A DNA stretch of 64,000 nt. It comes from Dysidea avara (Eukaryota > Porifera > Demospongiae > Dictyoceratida > Dysideidae). Position 1 is the first letter of the stretch; each line of letters begins with the position of its first letter. Below the pieces are notes generated by a model. It searched no databases. It saw nothing but the letters and a program-made list of their open reading frames with translations, and had not been told where the DNA came from. This document shows positions 61,901-64,000 of this stretch, in pieces. The stretch is taken from assembly GCF_963678975.1 (NCBI RefSeq), contig NC_089281.1:22621375-22685374 (forward strand). The letters are read 5' to 3'. The translations under genes and the position numbers were made by a program.

Positions 61901-63476
61901 CCAAAGTTTCCCTCTATATGGTATACAACATAAAGACTCATTCATATTACACTGTATCTGTTGAATTACTCTAATAGAACACACACTGGGAAAACAGAAT
62001 CAGTTTTAATTTTAACAGTCATTTTTCACATTCCAATCATCAAGAACTCTGGATAACAAAGCATCCACTGTACAAAAGGTATGCTTTTTTCTATACAACA
62101 ACTGTAGGCATGTCACAGCTTATAACAACAACTATTATATTATAATGTTACAAAAGATTCCATACCTTAACTAAACATGCTTTTCCACTGGATAGGGGAA
62201 GATTTAAATCAACGTTGGATGTTCCACTACTGGGTACATCTGAGTGTACAGCAGCATCATTGGTTCTAATTCTTTTTGCTTTAAAAATAAGAGGTCTAAT
62301 ACATGCTGTTTAAGTAAGTTTCCTACATGCAGTACATACCATCTTCCTTAGAAGAACTTTCTTGCTCTTCTAAACATGATTCCACAGTATCCGATTCAGT
62401 TGAATTACCATCTTCCATTGCATCAAAAGATCTTTTACCTTTACTGGGTACCACTTCATCCTCAGAGCATTCCATGGTATTGATCTGTTGGCCTTTTCCC
62501 TTATAAGCCTGTGAACAATCAGTGTTAATGAAGTAACACACATAACAACCTACAGAACAATCACCTAAAGGAGTATAATTCATCTAAATTATGAGCTGTG
62601 GATCTACCTCGTGTAATAAAATAAACTCAAAGATAGTTACACCAATGTAACTCTCAAAACAGTGTCCCACCTAGAGAGAACTTCTCCAGCAAGAACACCG
62701 AATGTGTGAAAGCTTCTTTCTTCTGTGCCATACACATCTGTGAGTGTTGTGCACAACGTTTCTGGATTGTATAGTGTGAATTAAATAAAAGACTCCAAAC
62801 TCTGTTGAACATCACAGGCTAGGGCCGAATGATCACTCAAATACTCTCTCTAATGTTAACAATTGAGTTATTACTTAAATGTGACATGTTTTTAAAGCTG
62901 AGATTAAGCTGCACAAAATTTTCCTAGTCAAAGCAATGATGCTAATGCCAAATAAAAGACAACAGTAAGTAAACAGTAAAAGACTGCTGTGAGAAAGTCA
63001 CTTTATTATCATTTAAAACTTGTCTTATGCTCCTTTCATTGAATGAGTATTATTAACACACACCACTGTAGCTGATTGTTATATTAGAGTATTTGATTAG
63101 AATATATTATTAACTTTCTACTACTGCATGTTTTCAAAATAAATGCCAACAAATCAGTTAGTTATTCAACAAGTCTAATGAAAATTAGTTTGCGTGGAAT
63201 GACAAAAAAAAAATGGCTCAGGTGAATTAACAAGTACTTGAGTACTAATTTTACAAGTACCAACTACTTTATGCTCCTAATGGATTATTTTTCCAAGGTA
63301 TTCTAACTGAAACATATTGATAAACATAACGTACAGTCCTTCCCTACTGCTACAGTGTATGAGATAGTCCACACCTGTTGACTCCACTCATTCTCAGCTG
63401 GTATGGATACACAGTAAAATGTCTGACATTCTTGTGTAACAGAGGTCGGTGCATTAATGTCAACCTCCCATCCTTC
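55998..63476 (-). CDS. MCMBP: MCM-binding protein, 12 exons seen, 5' end outside the window
   Basis: Exons in transcript order: 63375-63476, 62340-62508, 62166-62278, 61123-61405, 60604-60727, 60080-60194, 59923-60031, 59445-59596, 57596-57634, 56392-56547, 56253-56338, 55998-56103. They give 1554 bp, 517 residues, all in frame. Human MCMBP has 642 residues and the first ~115 are missing here. MCMBP binds MCM2-7 subunits in the nucleus and helps assemble and unload the replicative helicase. Matching blocks include CQTFYCVSIPAENEW, KACLVKVYDDLDSY, PPPSLVPRLHTIVAHK, LMGDKLAAEYTLLNLLS, LTLDETALTAGQLDNNG, ILWQKVKYDF and QDFVEMRK. Exon 2 (62340-62508) is the variable acidic linker, with KGKRSF. 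One intron uses a GC donor. Confidence 0.95.
56548..57595. other. MCMBP intron with TACCGTAT-type MITE
   Basis: Most of this 1.05-kb intron is the element at 56936-57495. Nothing else recognised. Confidence 0.6.
56936..57495. mobile_element. MITE with TACCGTATGAGCAGAAAATT ends (560 bp)
   Basis: The left end is mirrored by CCAAAATTTCTGCTTATACGGTA at the right. The ends resemble those of 61719-61923 (TACCGTATAGAGGGAAACTT), suggesting related transposase recognition. Confidence 0.75.
58315..59311. mobile_element. hAT-like MITE, TAGGGCTAAAACGAATAT ends (997 bp), carrying a nested element
   Basis: TAGGGCTAAAACGAATAT and ATATTCGTTTTAGCCCTA are perfect inverted ends, with repeated GAATATTC words inside each. 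The flanks (ATACATAC and AATTACATAC) nearly repeat but are offset by three bases. Confidence 0.8.
58526..59156. mobile_element. Nested hAT-like MITE, TAGAGGTGTACCGATA ends
   Basis: The left end TAGAGGTGTACCGATA and the right end ATTGGTACATCTCTA are imperfect inverted repeats, with internal ACCGATTA/ATCGATC words. It lies wholly inside the TAGGGCTAAAACG element, so it arrived later. The ends resemble those of 14756-15591. Confidence 0.65.
60032..60079 (-). other. MCMBP: 48-bp GC-AG intron of MCMBP
   Basis: The junction CCCAAG/GCGAGT ... CTGTAG/TCATAC is the only one that joins exon 6 (ending QQLLPK) to exon 7 (starting SYFLPMSLSN) in frame with full-length alignment to human (LVPASFRLQM). The available GT donors at +4 and +7 shift the frame. 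The donor fits the GC-donor consensus. Confidence 0.8.
60234..60530. mobile_element. Decayed CAGAGGAGGTTGGTCA-family element
   Basis: AGAGGAGGTTGGTCATACGTC at 60235 and TGTGACCAACTGCCTC at ~60520 are its ends. The right end has mutated and no target duplication remains. It lies in the MCMBP intron 60195-60603. Confidence 0.55.
61719..61923. mobile_element. MITE with TACCGTATAGAGGGAAACTT ends (205 bp)
   Basis: The inverted ends are TACCGTATAGAGGGAAACTT and AAGTTTCCCTCTATATGGTA, with repeated TTTGGCGAA words inside on both arms. It sits in an MCMBP intron. Confidence 0.85.
62509..63374. other. MCMBP intron, nothing recognised
   Basis: AT-rich, no delimited repeat. It includes an ATTAGAGTATTTG phrase at ~63083. 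Confidence 0.5.
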
Positions 63477-64000
63477 CTACAATGTAAAATTTAAAAATAA
63501 TAAGCATTGTTTTATAAAATTAACCCACTCAAGAGAATTACTTACAATTAAATATTTGTTTAGTATTTCGCTATGAATATAAAGGCTGCAGTGCAGCATT
63601 GCAGCCTTTCAAACAGTGAAAACACATAGAAATGATAAACCTTTGAGCATAAGTTAAATAAGTTTAAAATTTTACGGGTATGATCTTTTAACACTTGCGT
63701 GTTAAAATTTGTACAGCAATTGAGCCTATACTATAGCAACCACCACAAAAGACAAATTGTTACTATTGCAGCAATAATGACAGTAAAAGAGACCACTAGC
63801 CTTACTAAATAAGATTTACTACCTTTAGGAAAACAGTAAGTGACAATAAATGTGCAGAAAGAACGAAAAAACAAATAGAGGTTTAACGATAGTAAGTAAC
63901 ACATTGGTGGTAGGTAAACTTTGTGGTTATTGGCTTGTTTTATGGAGAGCCATTTTTCACTATTTGAACAAAAATTACAATATGAATTCACAGATTATAG
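63477..64000. other. MCMBP upstream intron, truncated by the window
   Basis: No further MCMBP exon is recognisable. A small perfect hairpin (AAAGGCTGCA and TGCAGCCTTT, 9-nt loop) lies at 63581-63609. Confidence 0.5.

Overview
The window is AT-rich metazoan nuclear DNA: many introns, short introns of 48-66 bp mixed with multi-kilobase ones, dense non-autonomous DNA transposons, and microsatellites. A Y54 NK-class homeobox gene and GPAT3/4, QDPR and MCMBP orthologues place it in an animal. The kelch exon, the CR1/L2-type ORF1 and the MITE load suggest a demosponge, but that is inference, not proof.

Layout. 1-13.9 kb (+ strand): a frameshifted CR1/L2-like ORF1 fragment, a coiled-coil exon built of 21-bp tandem repeats, microsatellites, several MITEs, a decayed BEL/Pao LTR retrotransposon (7.3-11.6 kb, minus) with intact LTR pair, and the terminal exon of a kelch-repeat gene (13.1-13.6 kb) followed by a broken copy of its last ~70 bp. 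13.6-23 kb: intergenic DNA with a tRNA-derived SINE and three hAT-type elements, each with a perfect 8-bp target duplication. 23.0-23.9 kb (minus): a complete two-exon NK2/3/4-class homeobox gene with a TATA box. 24.06-48.35 kb (minus): a complete 15-exon GPAT3/4 glycerol-3-phosphate acyltransferase gene (460 residues reconstructed), with 8.3-kb and 4.9-kb introns. Only 124 bp separate its start codon from that of QDPR (dihydropteridine reductase, + strand, 7 exons, 48.48-55.08 kb, 236 residues). QDPR converges on MCMBP (minus, 12 exons visible, 56.0-63.5 kb), whose first ~115 codons lie beyond the right edge.

The reconstructions rest on exon-by-exon reading: every junction keeps the frame, all introns are GT-AG except one GC-AG intron in MCMBP, and the spliced proteins align along their length with the vertebrate families as I remember them. 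Most of the four housekeeping or developmental genes were recovered from exons of 39-200 bp that no long-ORF scan would show as genes.

Most interesting points: an NK homeobox gene sits directly downstream of GPAT3/4, which recalls the linkage of NKX6-1 with GPAT3 and of NKX6-3 with GPAT4 in human; a 124-bp bidirectional promoter; a composite repeat family (five copies) made of a ~270-bp palindrome plus a module with a short ORF conserved between copies; a MULE-like element with 10-bp target duplication; and a ~300-bp-arm hairpin inside a QDPR intron. I found no operon, CRISPR array or anything bacterial.
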